A stretch of DNA of 64,000 bases from DAIODI01 sp046349255 (GCA_046349255.1 JAXMCR010000002.1:248001-312000), one strand, 5' to 3'; counted from the first letter of the stretch, positions 10,376-20,066 are shown. Program-made: numbers and translations. Notes: generated by a model not told the origin, from the letters alone.

Positions 10376-12247
10376 ATGAAGAGTGAGAACAACCGGTTGG
10401 CGGGGCTCATCCTCGCCGCGATGGGTGTCGTCTACGGCGACATCGGCACGTCACCGCTCTACGCGCTCCGCGAGACGTTCGCGGGGCACCATCCGTTGCC
10501 GGTCACCGAGCACAACATCTTCGGCATCCTGTCGCTCGTGTTCTGGACGATCACGATCCTCGTGTCGTTCAAGTACGTGCTCCTGATCATGCGCGCCGAC
10601 AATCATGGCGAGGGCGGCAGCCTGACGCTCCTCACCCTCGTGACGGAGCTGACGCGCGGCACGCGCACTGCGTGGGTGCTGACGCTGCTCGGCATCTTCG
10701 CCGCCGCGCTGTTCTACGGCGACAGCATGATCACGCCGGCGATCTCGGTGCTCTCCGCCGTCGAGGGCCTCGAGGTGCTCGCGCCGCATCTCGACGCCTA
10801 CGTCATCCCGATCACCATCGCGATCCTCACCGGGCTCTTCTTCATCCAGAAGCGCGGCACCGGCACCGTCGGGCTCCTCTTCGGGCCGATCATGGCGGTG
10901 TGGTTTGCGGTGCTCGCCGTCGTCGGGCTGTTCAATATCGTGCGGTCGCCCTCGATCCTGCTCGCGATCAATCCGGCGTATGCGATCGAGTATCTCGCGC
11001 ACAACCCGCTCCAGACGTTCTTCGCGCTGGGCTCCGTGTTCCTCGCCGCGACCGGCGCGGAAGCGCTCTACACTGACATGGGTCACTTCGGAAAACCGCC
11101 GATCCGCATCGCCTGGTTCAGCTACGTGAAGCCGGCGCTCGTGCTCAACTACTTCGGCCAGGGCGCCTTGCTCCTGACTGATCCGACCGCGATCAAGAGC
11201 CCGTTCTTCCTGCTCGTGCCGGACTATCTTCTGCTGCCGCTCGTGATCCTTGCGACGCTCGCCACCGTCATCGCCTCGCAGGCGGTCATCTCCGGCGCCT
11301 TCTCCGTCGCGCGCCAGGCCGTGCAGCTCGGTTTCCTGCCCCGCATGCTGATCATCCATACCTCGGGCGAGGAGCGCGGCCAGATTTACGTGCCGTTCAT
11401 GAACTGGACGCTCTTTTTCGCCGTGATCGCCCTCGTCCTCGGCTTCCGCTCCTCGAGCAACCTTGCCGCCGCGTACGGCCTCGCCGTGACCGGCACCATG
11501 ATGATCGACACCGTGCTCATCGCCTTCGTGATGGGCCTGATGTGGCGCTGGCCCGCGGCGCTGGTGGCGCTGATCGCCGGCTCGCTGTTCGTGATCGATT
11601 TCTCGTTCTTCGCCGCCAACGCGATCAAGATCCCCCAGGGCGGCTGGTTCCCGCTGATCATCGCCTCCGTCACGTTCGTCGTGCTCACCACGTGGAAGCG
11701 CGGCCGCGAGCTGATGCAGCGGCAAATGGCGCAGCACGCGATGCCGGTCGACCTCTTCCTGCGGTCGCTGTCCGACAAACGGCCGCGCGCCCATGGCACC
11801 GCTGTCTTCCTGACGAGCCGGGCCGAGGGCGTGCCGGTGGCCATGCTGCACAACCTGAAACACAACCAGACGGTCCACGAACGGGTCGTGTTCCTCACGG
11901 TGCAGACGTCGGATACGCCCTACGTCACACCCGCCGACCGCCTGGAACTGCAGGACCTGGGGCGCGGCTTCTACCGTCTCCTCATGCGCTACGGCTTCAT
12001 GGAAACGCCGGACGTTCCGGCAGCGCTGACCCAGTGCCAGTCGCAGCACGGCATGAAGTTCGACATGATGCGCACCTCGTTCTTCCTCAGCCGCGAGACG
12101 ATCGTGCCGAGCTTCAACACGCCCGGCATGGCGCTGTGGCGCGAGAAGCTGTTTGCGTTCATGGCGCTCAACGCCGTGTCAGCGACGAGCTTCTTCAAGA
12201 TCCCCACCGGACGCGTCGTCGAACTCGGCACGCAGGTCGAGATCTAG
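10376..12247 (+). CDS. kup: KUP-type low-affinity potassium transporter
   Basis: A 623-residue K+/H+ symporter of the HAK/KUP/KT family. The first transmembrane segment contains the diagnostic VVYGDIGTSPLYALRE, and there are about twelve hydrophobic helices up to roughly residue 450 followed by a hydrophilic cytoplasmic tail, as in E. coli Kup (622 residues). The ATG at 10376 aligns with the usual family N-terminus. The 175-base leader upstream contains two small hairpins. The EamA gene starts eight bases downstream and may be co-transcribed. Confidence 0.95.
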   Translation: MKSENNRLAGLILAAMGVVYGDIGTSPLYALRETFAGHHPLPVTEHNIFGILSLVFWTITILVSFKYVLLIMRADNHGEGGSLTLLTLVTELTRGTRTAWVLTLLGIFAAALFYGDSMITPAISVLSAVEGLEVLAPHLDAYVIPITIAILTGLFFIQKRGTGTVGLLFGPIMAVWFAVLAVVGLFNIVRSPSILLAINPAYAIEYLAHNPLQTFFALGSVFLAATGAEALYTDMGHFGKPPIRIAWFSYVKPALVLNYFGQGALLLTDPTAIKSPFFLLVPDYLLLPLVILATLATVIASQAVISGAFSVARQAVQLGFLPRMLIIHTSGEERGQIYVPFMNWTLFFAVIALVLGFRSSSNLAAAYGLAVTGTMMIDTVLIAFVMGLMWRWPAALVALIAGSLFVIDFSFFAANAIKIPQGGWFPLIIASVTFVVLTTWKRGRELMQRQMAQHAMPVDLFLRSLSDKRPRAHGTAVFLTSRAEGVPVAMLHNLKHNQTVHERVVFLTVQTSDTPYVTPADRLELQDLGRGFYRLLMRYGFMETPDVPAALTQCQSQHGMKFDMMRTSFFLSRETIVPSFNTPGMALWREKLFAFMALNAVSATSFFKIPTGRVVELGTQVEI

Positions 12248-12254
12248 GGCGGTC

Positions 12255-13187
12255 ATGGCGCAAGGGGAGAGCACGCAGACCGACACGCCCGACGTTGCGG
12301 GCAAGCTGGTCTCGTACGCGCTGCTGATCTTCATGGGCCTCGCCTGGGGCCTCGGCGTCTCGCTATCGAAGATCGGCGGGGAAACCGGCGCGCACCCGCT
12401 GGGCCTTGCGCAGTGGCAGGTAACCGTCGCGGCACTCGTGACGTTTTTCGCCTCGATCGCGTTTTCGTCACTGCCGACGCCGCGCAGGGACGTGGTCCGA
12501 TTCGGACTCGTCTGCGGGGCGGTCGGCATCGCGTTTCCGGCGATTGCGATCTACTTCGCCGCGACGCACCTGCCGGCAGGCGTCGTGGCGATCGCGTATG
12601 CCTCGATGCCGCTCTTCACGTACGCGATGTCCGTCGTCGCGGGCAGCGAGTCAAGCGATTGGCGGCGCCTGCTCGGCGTCATCGTCGGGCTCGTTGCGAT
12701 GGGTTTCATCATCCTGCCGAAGTCGGCGCTGCCCGATCCATCGATGGTGCCGTGGGTGCTGCTGGCATTCGGCGCGAGCGTCTCGATGTCGTTCGAGAAT
12801 TTCTTCGCCGGCGCCTACCGGCCGGCAGGCGTTTCATCGCTCGCGTTGAGCTTCTGCCGGCAGTTCGGCGCCGCCGTGTGGCTGACGCCGGCTGCAGCGG
12901 TATCGGGAACCTTCCTGCCTCTCCTGGCGCCGTGGGGCGCGATGCAATGGGCGGCGACAGGTGCTGGGCTCATATCGGGCATTGCGTTCACGGCGCTCCT
13001 CTACGTCATCAAGACGTCAGGGGCCGTGTTCGGTTCGCAAGCGAGCTATCTCATCACGCTCGCTGGCGTGGGCTGGGGGATGATCCTGTTCGGCGAACGA
13101 CACTCCGCGTGGGTGTGGCTCGCCCTCGTGCTCACGCTCGTGGCGGTGTCGCTCGTGCGCCCCCAGCACGACCGGCCGCTCGACTAG
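12255..13187 (+). CDS. EamA/DMT-family transporter
   Basis: A 310-residue membrane protein with about ten hydrophobic segments in two repeats, beginning YALLIFMGLAWGLGVSLSKIG, typical of the drug/metabolite transporter EamA fold. The second repeat ends in FGERHSAWVWLALVLTLVAVSLV, the usual GE-containing closing helix pair. Members export amino acids, nucleobases or other metabolites; the substrate here is unknown. Start ATG 12255 lies just after kup. Confidence 0.85.
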   Translation: MAQGESTQTDTPDVAGKLVSYALLIFMGLAWGLGVSLSKIGGETGAHPLGLAQWQVTVAALVTFFASIAFSSLPTPRRDVVRFGLVCGAVGIAFPAIAIYFAATHLPAGVVAIAYASMPLFTYAMSVVAGSESSDWRRLLGVIVGLVAMGFIILPKSALPDPSMVPWVLLAFGASVSMSFENFFAGAYRPAGVSSLALSFCRQFGAAVWLTPAAAVSGTFLPLLAPWGAMQWAATGAGLISGIAFTALLYVIKTSGAVFGSQASYLITLAGVGWGMILFGERHSAWVWLALVLTLVAVSLVRPQHDRPLD

Positions 13188-13197
13188 CGGCTGGCGC

Positions 13198-13527
13198 TCA
13201 CTCGCCCGGTTCGAACACGAAGGTATCGCCGCGCGGCCATGCCGGCGGATCCGCCACCGTTGCGCCGCCGATCACGGGCATCGCCTCCGGCTCGCCCACG
13301 CGCACGGGTGGCAGCACCTGCGGCTCGGCATGTACCGGCGGCAGGACGTCACCCTCCAGAACCGCTTCCGGCGGCAACTGGTGCGTGACTTGCAGATACG
13401 CGCGAATGGCCGCGACCACGGCCAGACGTTCCCGCATCGGCCCGGTCGAGTCGAAGCGCGACAACAATTCGAGGCGCCTGTCGTAGGCGCACTGGGCTGC
13501 TTCCAGCCCTTGCCAGTCCAGCTGCAT
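13198..13527 (-). CDS. Hypothetical protein, proline-rich C-terminal half
   Basis: A 109-residue protein of unknown function. The N-terminal half (residues 1-55) looks helical (LEAAQCAYDRRLELLSR), while the C-terminal half is rich in Pro, Val and Glu with repeated VLPPV segments and is probably disordered. An upstream GGGAG nine bases before the ATG, ordinary codon use and a lack of a competing long gene support it as real. It has no signal peptide or membrane segment. It is convergent with the EamA gene. No family is recognised. Confidence 0.55.
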   Translation of the reverse strand: MQLDWQGLEAAQCAYDRRLELLSRFDSTGPMRERLAVVAAIRAYLQVTHQLPPEAVLEGDVLPPVHAEPQVLPPVRVGEPEAMPVIGGATVADPPAWPRGDTFVFEPGE

Positions 13528-13694
13528 GCTCAGAGGCTCCCTGCACCCCCAAGCCGTCCCTCTCGAACCGCCCTTGGGCGATTCGGCCCAGAGACTGGCG
13601 GGACGCTGTGGACGCGGGGGGCCGAAACGGTGGCCATTTCGCGGCCATCGTCCCGGAACACCTCGTTTTGCAGCGTAACCTTAAGGCGCGGTCA

Positions 13695-15209
13695 TCAGGA
13701 CCGCGACATTTCTCCGAAACGGATCGGCCCGCCCTCGCGGCGCTGGCCGTGGGCCTGACGCTGGCCGTGCCCCTGCTTCGCCTTCGCAGGCTTGCCAAGG
13801 AACGATATGCCGTGCGCACCGCCGCCGTTGGACGGCTTCTTGCCGTTGTGGTCGCGCGCGGGCTGCCCGGCGCGTTGACCCGCCTTCTGCGGCGAGCGGT
13901 TGTCCTGCCGATCGGCGCGATGATCGCCGCGATGCTCCTGACGGCCGTCCTGCCTTGGCTCGGACCTGCGCTCGGAACGGTGGTCCTTGTGACCCTCCGC
14001 GCGATGCTCCTTGCGATGCTCGCCCTTCGGCTGCTGACGCTGGCCGGCGTGCGGCTTCGCACTGCCACTGGAGGCAGCGACCTGGAACTCGAGCGGCATC
14101 ACCTTGAGCGCCACCTTCGTCAGCCGCTCGATATCGCGCAGGTAAGCGCGTTCCTCGCGGCTGCAGAAGGAGATGGCGAACCCGTCGGCCCCGGCGCGCG
14201 CCGTGCGGCCGATGCGGTGCACGTAGCTCTCCGGGATGTTCGGCAGGTCGAAGTTGATGACATGCGAGATGCCGTCGACGTCGATGCCGCGCGCGGCGAT
14301 ATCCGTCGCGATCAGGAGCCGGCTTTCACCGTTCCGGAACGCGGCGAGTGCGCGCTCGCGCTGGTTCTGCGACTTGTTGCCGTGGATCACGCCCGCATCG
14401 ATGTCGGAGCGCGCCAGCGACTTCGCCACACGGTCCGCGCCGTGCTTCGTGCGCGTGAACACGATCGCGCGGCTGATCGAGGCGTCGTCCAGCAGCGTGC
14501 GCAGGGCGTCCGCCTTGTGCGACTGCTCGACGTGGACGACGCGCTGGTCGATGCGCTCGGCCGTCGAAGCGACGGGCGTCACCGCCACGCGCGTCGGCTG
14601 CCGCAGCATCCCTTCGGCGAGTTCGGCGACGTCCTTCGGCATCGTTGCGGAGAAGAACAGCGTCTGGCGGTCCTTCGGCAGCTTGCCGAGGATCTGCCGG
14701 ATGGTGTGGATGAAACCCATGTCGAGCATGCGGTCGGCCTCGTCAAGGACGAGGATCTCGACCTTGTCGAGCCGGATCGCGCGCTGGATCATCAGGTCGG
14801 CGAGCCGGCCCGGCGTGGCGACGACCACGTCGACGCCCTGGCTCAGCCCCTTCACCTGGTTGCCGAAGCCGACACCGCCGAAGACCGTCTGTATACGGAT
14901 CTTCAGGAAGCGGCCGTAGGCGTCGAAGCTCTGCGCGATCTGGCTCGCCAGTTCGCGCGTCGGCGAGAGCACGAGCACGCGGCAGGACTTCGGCTCCGGG
15001 CGGCGCGCCGTTTCGGCAAGCCGGTGCAGGATCGGCAGCGCGAACGCCGCGGTCTTGCCGGTGCCGGTCTGCGCGATACCGAGCACGTCGCGGCCCTCCA
15101 TCACGACCGGAATGGCGCGCTGCTGGATGGGCGTGGGTTCAGTGTAGCCTTCGGCCGCCACGGCTCGTTCGAGCGCCGGCGCGAGGCCCAGTTCGGAAAA
15201 CGTCTTCAC
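13695..15209 (-). CDS. DEAD-box RNA helicase with His/Arg/Gln-rich tail
   Basis: A 504-residue RhlE-like ATP-dependent RNA helicase. Motifs in order are the Q motif (PTPIQQRAIP), Walker A AQTGTGKT, PTRELA, TPGRL, DEAD (LVLDEADRMLD), SAT, ARGIDVDGI and HRIGRTAR. After about residue 395 the protein continues as a low-complexity tail rich in His, Arg, Lys, Gln and Gly, likely disordered and RNA-binding. GTG at 15209 was chosen since a purine-rich AGAAGAGAG lies seven bases upstream and the family starts there; a TTG two codons earlier is an alternative. The long divergent upstream region may hold a structured leader, as is usual for cold-inducible helicases of this type. Confidence 0.92.
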   Translation of the reverse strand: MKTFSELGLAPALERAVAAEGYTEPTPIQQRAIPVVMEGRDVLGIAQTGTGKTAAFALPILHRLAETARRPEPKSCRVLVLSPTRELASQIAQSFDAYGRFLKIRIQTVFGGVGFGNQVKGLSQGVDVVVATPGRLADLMIQRAIRLDKVEILVLDEADRMLDMGFIHTIRQILGKLPKDRQTLFFSATMPKDVAELAEGMLRQPTRVAVTPVASTAERIDQRVVHVEQSHKADALRTLLDDASISRAIVFTRTKHGADRVAKSLARSDIDAGVIHGNKSQNQRERALAAFRNGESRLLIATDIAARGIDVDGISHVINFDLPNIPESYVHRIGRTARAGADGFAISFCSREERAYLRDIERLTKVALKVMPLEFQVAASSGSAKPHAGQRQQPKGEHRKEHRAEGHKDHRSERRSEPRQDGRQEHRGDHRADRQDNRSPQKAGQRAGQPARDHNGKKPSNGGGAHGISFLGKPAKAKQGHGQRQAHGQRREGGPIRFGEMSRS

Positions 15210-15590
15210 AATCAAACTCTCTTCTGTCGTTGAGGCGGAATGGCCTTGGGCTCGAATCGAGCACGGGCTCAGCCGACCGTTCTTCGTGAACGGTCCGGCG
15301 GAATGGCGCCGCGTGAGGAGAGCCACATCCCTGATGGGAAAATGTTCGCGACGGGGCGGGCGGCGGTCCTCGGAAGGTCCATGCTCGCTCACGCAACCCC
15401 ACTTGGGCCGCGAACGCACGGTGCTCACATAGGGGGTTCCCCTCCGGAACACAAGCACAATCGGCGGCGGCAGCGTTAGCCCTTGGTTACCGCCTTGCGG
15501 GTCCGTGCCCTTCGCCTGCCACAGTTGCGGCGAATAAGTTCATGCACTAGAACGCAATTTTCGACGCTCGGGGTTGAAGGGGATCCAATC
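15210..15590. other. Intergenic region between divergent helicase and transglycosylase genes
   Basis: A 381-base gap containing the promoters of both divergent genes. The clearest element is a perfect 8-base inverted repeat, GACCGTTC and GAACGGTC around a 5-base loop, at 15275-15295. On the minus strand this would form a hairpin in the untranslated leader of the helicase mRNA, about 65-85 bases before its start codon. No coding sequence with convincing codon use was found. Confidence 0.45.
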
Positions 15591-16094
15591 GTGCGACGTC
15601 TTGCGGGCGCAGCGCTCGTGCTGTTCTTGATCACCGGCGGGACCGCATGGGCGGCCGACCGGGCCACCATCGACGCCATGATCCAGAGCGCCGCGAGCGA
15701 ACTCGAGATCCCTGCCTCGCTCATCCACCGCATCGTGAAGCGCGAGAGCAACTACCGCCCGGAGGCCCGCAACGGCCCATACTACGGGCTGATGCAGATC
15801 CTGCCGCAGACGGCGCGGCAGATGGGTTACAAGGGATCGCCCTCCGGCCTGCTCGATCCGCAGACGAACCTGCGCTACGCCGGCCGCTACCTCAAGGGCG
15901 CATGGATCGCCGCGGGCGGCAAGCAGGACCTCGCGGTGTCGTACTACGCGAAGGGCTACTACTACGTGGCCAAGCGAAAGGGCCTCCTCGAGGAGACGGG
16001 CCTTGGCGTCGATCGCAAATCCCGCTACCCGAAGAACAACAAGCAGAACGTGAAGCAGCCCGAGATGGCGCTCACCGCCGGCGCCGTCTACTGA
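15591..16094 (+). CDS. Lytic transglycosylase, Slt/GH23 domain
   Basis: A 167-residue secreted single-domain transglycosylase. An N-terminal signal peptide ends near TAWA (residues 18-21). The catalytic Glu is E52 in IVKRESNYRPEA, followed by YYGLMQILPQTARQMGY, the signature of the Slt SLT domain, and later YYAKGYYYVAKRKG. It would cleave peptidoglycan glycan strands in the periplasm. GTG 15591 is chosen as start since it begins the signal peptide and follows GAAGGGGA; a longer frame upstream has no conserved sequence. The C-terminal tail is short and basic. Confidence 0.88.
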   Translation: MRRLAGAALVLFLITGGTAWAADRATIDAMIQSAASELEIPASLIHRIVKRESNYRPEARNGPYYGLMQILPQTARQMGYKGSPSGLLDPQTNLRYAGRYLKGAWIAAGGKQDLAVSYYAKGYYYVAKRKGLLEETGLGVDRKSRYPKNNKQNVKQPEMALTAGAVY

Positions 16095-16358
16095 TCCGAC
16101 GCTTCCGAAGCGCATCCTCGCAGAGCATCGCTTGCCATCCGTGCGCCGATCATGGCGAGACGGTGCCGGCCTGATCAGCCCCGATCGGTCAACTCTTCGT
16201 TATCCCGCGCGAATCTTCGACCAAAGTCGTAGACCGCAGGTTGAGCCGGCGTCCTCCCCTGCCGTAACGACGTCACGCCCCATCACAAGCACGGGGCGAG
16301 GAAGGCGGAGGCACGGGGTCTCCGTCGAACCAATGACCGAGGGAGAGGGGAGGCAACA

Positions 16359-18239
16359 GTGGCAGCCACTGAAGCTATAGGCGGTGCTCGCTCAAGGCCC
16401 ATGACGGCCGAGGAAAAGAAGGTGATCGCGGCCTCGTCGGCCGGCACCATTTTCGAATGGTACGACTTCTATCTCTACGGATCGCTCGCCGCCATCATCG
16501 GCGCGCAGTTCTTCACGGCGTTTCCCGAGGCGACACGCAACGTGTTCGCGCTGCTTGCGTTTGCCGCCGGCTTCATCGTGCGTCCGCTCGGCGCCCTGTT
16601 CTTCGGGATGCTCGGCGACCTCGTCGGCCGCAAGTACACCTTCCTCATGACCATCCTGATCATGGGTATCTCGACCTTCCTGGTCGGCCTGCTTCCCAAC
16701 TACAACACCTGGGGTGCGGCGGCCCCGATCATCCTGATCGTGCTGCGCATGCTGCAGGGTCTCGCGCTCGGTGGCGAGTACGGCGGCGCGGCGATCTACG
16801 TCGCCGAACACGCTCCGCCGAACCAGCGCGGCTACTTCACCTCCTTCATCCAGACCACGGCGACGCTGGGCCTGCTCCTGTCGCTCATCGTGATCCTGAT
16901 GGTGCAGGGCTACGTGAACGCCAACTACCCGGACGTTCCGGTGCTCGATGCGGCCGGCGCCGCGGTGCTCGCCGCCGACGGCACGCCGCAGACGATGAAG
17001 GCGTTCAACGCCTGGGGCTGGCGTATTCCGTTCCTCGGCTCGATCTTCCTGCTGCTCATCTCGCTCTACATCCGCCTGCAGATGAACGAGTCGCCGGCGT
17101 TCAAGAAGATGAAGGCCGAGGGAGCCGCGTCGAAGGCGCCGCTGCGCGAGGCGTTCGGCAACTGGCAGAACGGCAAGATCGCGCTGATCGCGCTGCTCGG
17201 CCTCGTCGCTGGCCAGGCGGTGGTCTGGTACACGGGCCAGTTCTACGCCCTGTTCTTCCTGCAGAACGTGATCAAGCTCGACAGCTTCACGGCGAACGTG
17301 CTCGTCGCCTGGTCGCTGATCATCGGCACGGCGGGCTTCCTGGTCTTCGGCTCGCTGTCGGACCGCATCGGCCGCAAGCCGATCATCCTCGCGGGCTGCC
17401 TGCTTGCGGCGCTGAGCTACATGACGGTCTTCAAGACGCTCACCAGCGTGGCGAACCCCGTCCTCTACAAGGCGCAGCAGACACCGGTGACGGTCGTGGC
17501 CGATCCGGCCGACTGCTCGTTCCAGTTCAACCCGACGGGCACCCTCAAGTTCACCAACTCGTGCGACGTGGCGAAGGCGCAGCTCCAGCGCACGTCGGTG
17601 AACTACTCGACGGTGGCGGCGCCGGCGGGCAGCGTCGCCGAGATCAGGATCGGCGACACGGTCGTTGCGTCCTACAACGCCGCGGCCAACGCCGCCGCCA
17701 TCAAGGCCGCGACGGAAGCGCTCGCGACCGCCAAGGGGGGCACCGACCAGGCCGCGATCGACGCCGCCCAGGCGGCGCTCGACAAGGAGAAGGGCGTCAA
17801 GGCGGCCTTCGAGAAGGCGCTCAACGCCGCCCTCAAGGCGGCCGGCTACCCGCTGGTGGCGGCGGACAATCCGTCGATCGCGAAGGCGTCGAACTTCTTC
17901 GACATCTTCACCGGCCAGAAGCTCGGCATCATCGCGATCCTGACCTACCTCATCATCCTCGTGACGATGGTGTACGGCCCGATCGCGGCGATGCTCGTCG
18001 AACTCTACCCGACGCGCATCCGCTACTCCGGCCTGTCATTGCCCTACCACATCGGCAACGGCTGGTTCGGCGGCCTGATGCCCGCGACGGCGTTCGCGAT
18101 CTCCGCCCAGACCGGCAACATCTACGCCGGCCTCTGGTACGCAATCGTGATCGCGCTGATGACGGTGGTGATCGGCTCCCTCTTCGTGCCGGGCGGCACC
18201 CAGAAGAAGGATATCTTTGCCGACGATCTGCGTCGCTGA
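16359..18239 (+). CDS. MHS-family MFS transporter with large periplasmic insert
   Basis: A 626-residue metabolite:H+ symporter-type MFS protein; usual members have about 430-450 residues. Diagnostic segments are GTIFEWYDFYLYG (TM1), GDLVGRKYTF and LALGGEYGGAA. Between TM9 and TM10 there is an insert of about 145 residues (roughly 372-518) with two cysteines, C386 and C402, and a long Ala/Lys-rich helical stretch. Because the neighbouring GRK-containing loop is cytoplasmic, the insert should face the periplasm. Start is GTG 16359 after GAGAGGGGAGG. A strong terminator follows the stop. Substrate is unknown; related transporters take dicarboxylates, osmolytes or aromatic acids. Confidence 0.88.
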   Translation: MAATEAIGGARSRPMTAEEKKVIAASSAGTIFEWYDFYLYGSLAAIIGAQFFTAFPEATRNVFALLAFAAGFIVRPLGALFFGMLGDLVGRKYTFLMTILIMGISTFLVGLLPNYNTWGAAAPIILIVLRMLQGLALGGEYGGAAIYVAEHAPPNQRGYFTSFIQTTATLGLLLSLIVILMVQGYVNANYPDVPVLDAAGAAVLAADGTPQTMKAFNAWGWRIPFLGSIFLLLISLYIRLQMNESPAFKKMKAEGAASKAPLREAFGNWQNGKIALIALLGLVAGQAVVWYTGQFYALFFLQNVIKLDSFTANVLVAWSLIIGTAGFLVFGSLSDRIGRKPIILAGCLLAALSYMTVFKTLTSVANPVLYKAQQTPVTVVADPADCSFQFNPTGTLKFTNSCDVAKAQLQRTSVNYSTVAAPAGSVAEIRIGDTVVASYNAAANAAAIKAATEALATAKGGTDQAAIDAAQAALDKEKGVKAAFEKALNAALKAAGYPLVAADNPSIAKASNFFDIFTGQKLGIIAILTYLIILVTMVYGPIAAMLVELYPTRIRYSGLSLPYHIGNGWFGGLMPATAFAISAQTGNIYAGLWYAIVIALMTVVIGSLFVPGGTQKKDIFADDLRR

Positions 18240-18262
18240 TCGAAGTCTAGATCAGGTTGCGG

Positions 18263-18293
18263 CGGGCCGGGTCTTCCCGGCCCGTTTCCGTTT
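18263..18293 (+). terminator. Rho-independent terminator after the first MHS transporter
   Basis: A perfect 9-base GC-rich stem (CGGGCCGGG paired with CCCGGCCCG) with a TCTT loop is followed by TTTCCGTTT. It lies 24 bases after the transporter stop on the plus strand. Confidence 0.85.
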
Positions 18294-18583
18294 CAGGAAC
18301 GCTTCGCCTTTGAACCGACCTGCCAGGCGAACCAAAATGCCGCGACGATCACGGCATTGACGAACAGGCCTGCCGTAACGGCTTCCCAGAAGGGTACGCC
18401 AGGCTTCGGCATGGTGGTCGGAATGATGATCGCCACGAATGCCACGCCGGCGAGCAGCGGCAACAGCACGCCCGTGTCGCGGCGCGTGCGTTCGGTCGTG
18501 TAGATCAGCCCGGCGAGAAGGCCGAGACGGAACACGTCGGTGAACTGTTCGACGAGAAGCGCAGAGAGATCCATGACGGCCAT
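18293..18583 (-). CDS. Small hypothetical membrane protein
   Basis: A protein of about 96 residues with three hydrophobic stretches (LGLLAGLIY, LLPLLAGVAFVAIII and FVNAVIVAAFWFAWQV), so likely an integral inner-membrane protein with a short basic C-terminus (GSKAKRS). No family is recognised. It lies about 70 bases downstream of the kinase-USP gene on the same strand and could be its operon partner. The start is uncertain: ATG 18583 is used, with TTG 18610 or ATG 18574 as alternatives and no strong ribosome binding site at any of them. Confidence 0.6.
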   Translation of the reverse strand: MAVMDLSALLVEQFTDVFRLGLLAGLIYTTERTRRDTGVLLPLLAGVAFVAIIIPTTMPKPGVPFWEAVTAGLFVNAVIVAAFWFAWQVGSKAKRS

Positions 18584-18650
18584 AGCCTGCAGATCGCTCG
18601 TGCCTGTCAAGACGAAGGGCGTTCACGACGGCTTGAACGCAGCGCGCTGT

Positions 18651-20066
18651 TCAGGGAGCGGCGTCGATCTCCGGCACTGCCCGTGAGCGCACCACGGTGA
18701 CGCTGCACGGCGCTTCGGCGGCGACCTTGCCAGACACCGAGCCCAGAAGCTTGCGCATCGTCGAGTTGGTGCGCGCGCCCATCACGATGTGGTCGACGTT
18801 GTTCTGACGCGCGTATTCGAGGATCGAGTCCGCGGGGTCGGTCGACTCCAGCACATGGTAGGTCGCCCGGCCCTCGTTCAAGCCGAGCGGCCGCGCCCAT
18901 TCCTTCAGCTCGACGAGCCGCTGCACATGCCGGTTGTGACCCGCCTCGTCCAACTTCGCATCGATCGTGATGAGGCTTTCCTTCATCACGTTGAGGCACG
19001 CAAGCCGCGCCTTCGGCGAGCGCTCGAGGATGCGCGTCACGGTCTGCCGCAAGTGCGGCCCGAGTTGCTCCTGCGCCTGGAGGTCGATCGCCACCACAAC
19101 GATCGGTGCATCCGATGCTTCGGCCCCATCGTTGCGCGGCACGTCTATGAGGCTCAACTCAGGCTCGAAGCGGCGCTTTAGCCTCGTCAGCAGGGAATCG
19201 TGCTCCATCCGCTCGGCACGCTCCGTCAGGTGGACCTGGTCGGGGTGCGTGAGGTCGAAGCGCAGTTGCGCCGCCGTCGGATAGCGACTCGAGGCCTTCA
19301 CCTCGAGGCAGCGCAGCACGATCTCCTGGAACCACGGCGGCAGGTCGGGCTTCAGCTTTCGCGGCGGCGTCGGGTCCATCCAGAGCCGCCGCTTCAGCCC
19401 CTTCAGCCGCTCGGGCTCGCCGAACGGCCGCGTGCCGGTCGCGAAGAAATAGAGCAGCACCCCGAGCGCGAAAATGTCGCTGCGCGGATCATTGCGGATG
19501 CCCAGGACCTGCTCGGGCGCCATGTAGGGTGCGGTTCCGTACGGGAGCCGGAACTCCTCCTTCATGAGGTCCGGCAACTGGGCATGATGCGCGAGGCCGT
19601 AGTCGATCATCACCGCCGTCCCGTCATCGCGGAACATGATGTTCGAGGGCTTGAGATCGAGGTGAACCACATGCTGGCGATGGATGCTTTCCAGGGCGTC
19701 CGCCACGCGGGCGCCGATGCTCACCACCTCGTCGAGCGGCAGCGGCAGTTCCGGCAGGCGCGTGATCAGCGGCTTGCCCGGCAGGCGCTCCATCACGATG
19801 AAGGGCTGAACGGCAAAGTCGCCCGCGGCGACGAAGGCCGGCACGTGCGTCCCCTTCAACCGCGGCATGATCATCTGCTCCATCTCGAAGCTGACGATTG
19901 CCGCAGGGTCCTCGCCCTCCTGCAGATTCGGAATCTTCATCAGAAGCGGCCGGTCGTCGCCGGGCTTCGTCACCTCCCAGAGCGATGCCATTCCGCCGCG
20001 GTGCAGCAATTCGCCGATCGAGAAACCGTCGAGCATCAGCCCGGGTTCGAGGGACGGCTTGGCCAT
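18651..20066 (-). CDS. Ser/Thr protein kinase fused to universal stress protein domain
   Basis: A 471-residue two-domain protein. Residues about 14-280 form a Hanks-type kinase: a weak Gly loop (GELLHRGGMASLW), the ATP-binding Lys44 (LLMKIP), catalytic loop HLDLKPSN with Asp137, DYG in place of DFG at 155-157, and the APE motif at 183-185. Residues about 321-465 form a UspA-like domain ending VMGARTNSTMRKLLGSVSG, which contains the G-rich nucleotide-binding pattern of ATP-type USPs. No transmembrane sensor is present, so it is cytoplasmic. It sits between two paralogous MHS transporters and diverges from the second. ATG 20066 is preferred; upstream in-frame starts add unconserved sequence. 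Confidence 0.87.
   Translation of the reverse strand: MAKPSLEPGLMLDGFSIGELLHRGGMASLWEVTKPGDDRPLLMKIPNLQEGEDPAAIVSFEMEQMIMPRLKGTHVPAFVAAGDFAVQPFIVMERLPGKPLITRLPELPLPLDEVVSIGARVADALESIHRQHVVHLDLKPSNIMFRDDGTAVMIDYGLAHHAQLPDLMKEEFRLPYGTAPYMAPEQVLGIRNDPRSDIFALGVLLYFFATGTRPFGEPERLKGLKRRLWMDPTPPRKLKPDLPPWFQEIVLRCLEVKASSRYPTAAQLRFDLTHPDQVHLTERAERMEHDSLLTRLKRRFEPELSLIDVPRNDGAEASDAPIVVVAIDLQAQEQLGPHLRQTVTRILERSPKARLACLNVMKESLITIDAKLDEAGHNRHVQRLVELKEWARPLGLNEGRATYHVLESTDPADSILEYARQNNVDHIVMGARTNSTMRKLLGSVSGKVAAEAPCSVTVVRSRAVPEIDAAP

Noticed and set aside
16132..16380. 82-codon open frame before the first MHS transporter
   Set aside because: No conserved sequence or ribosome binding site, overlaps the transporter start, and codon use is poor.
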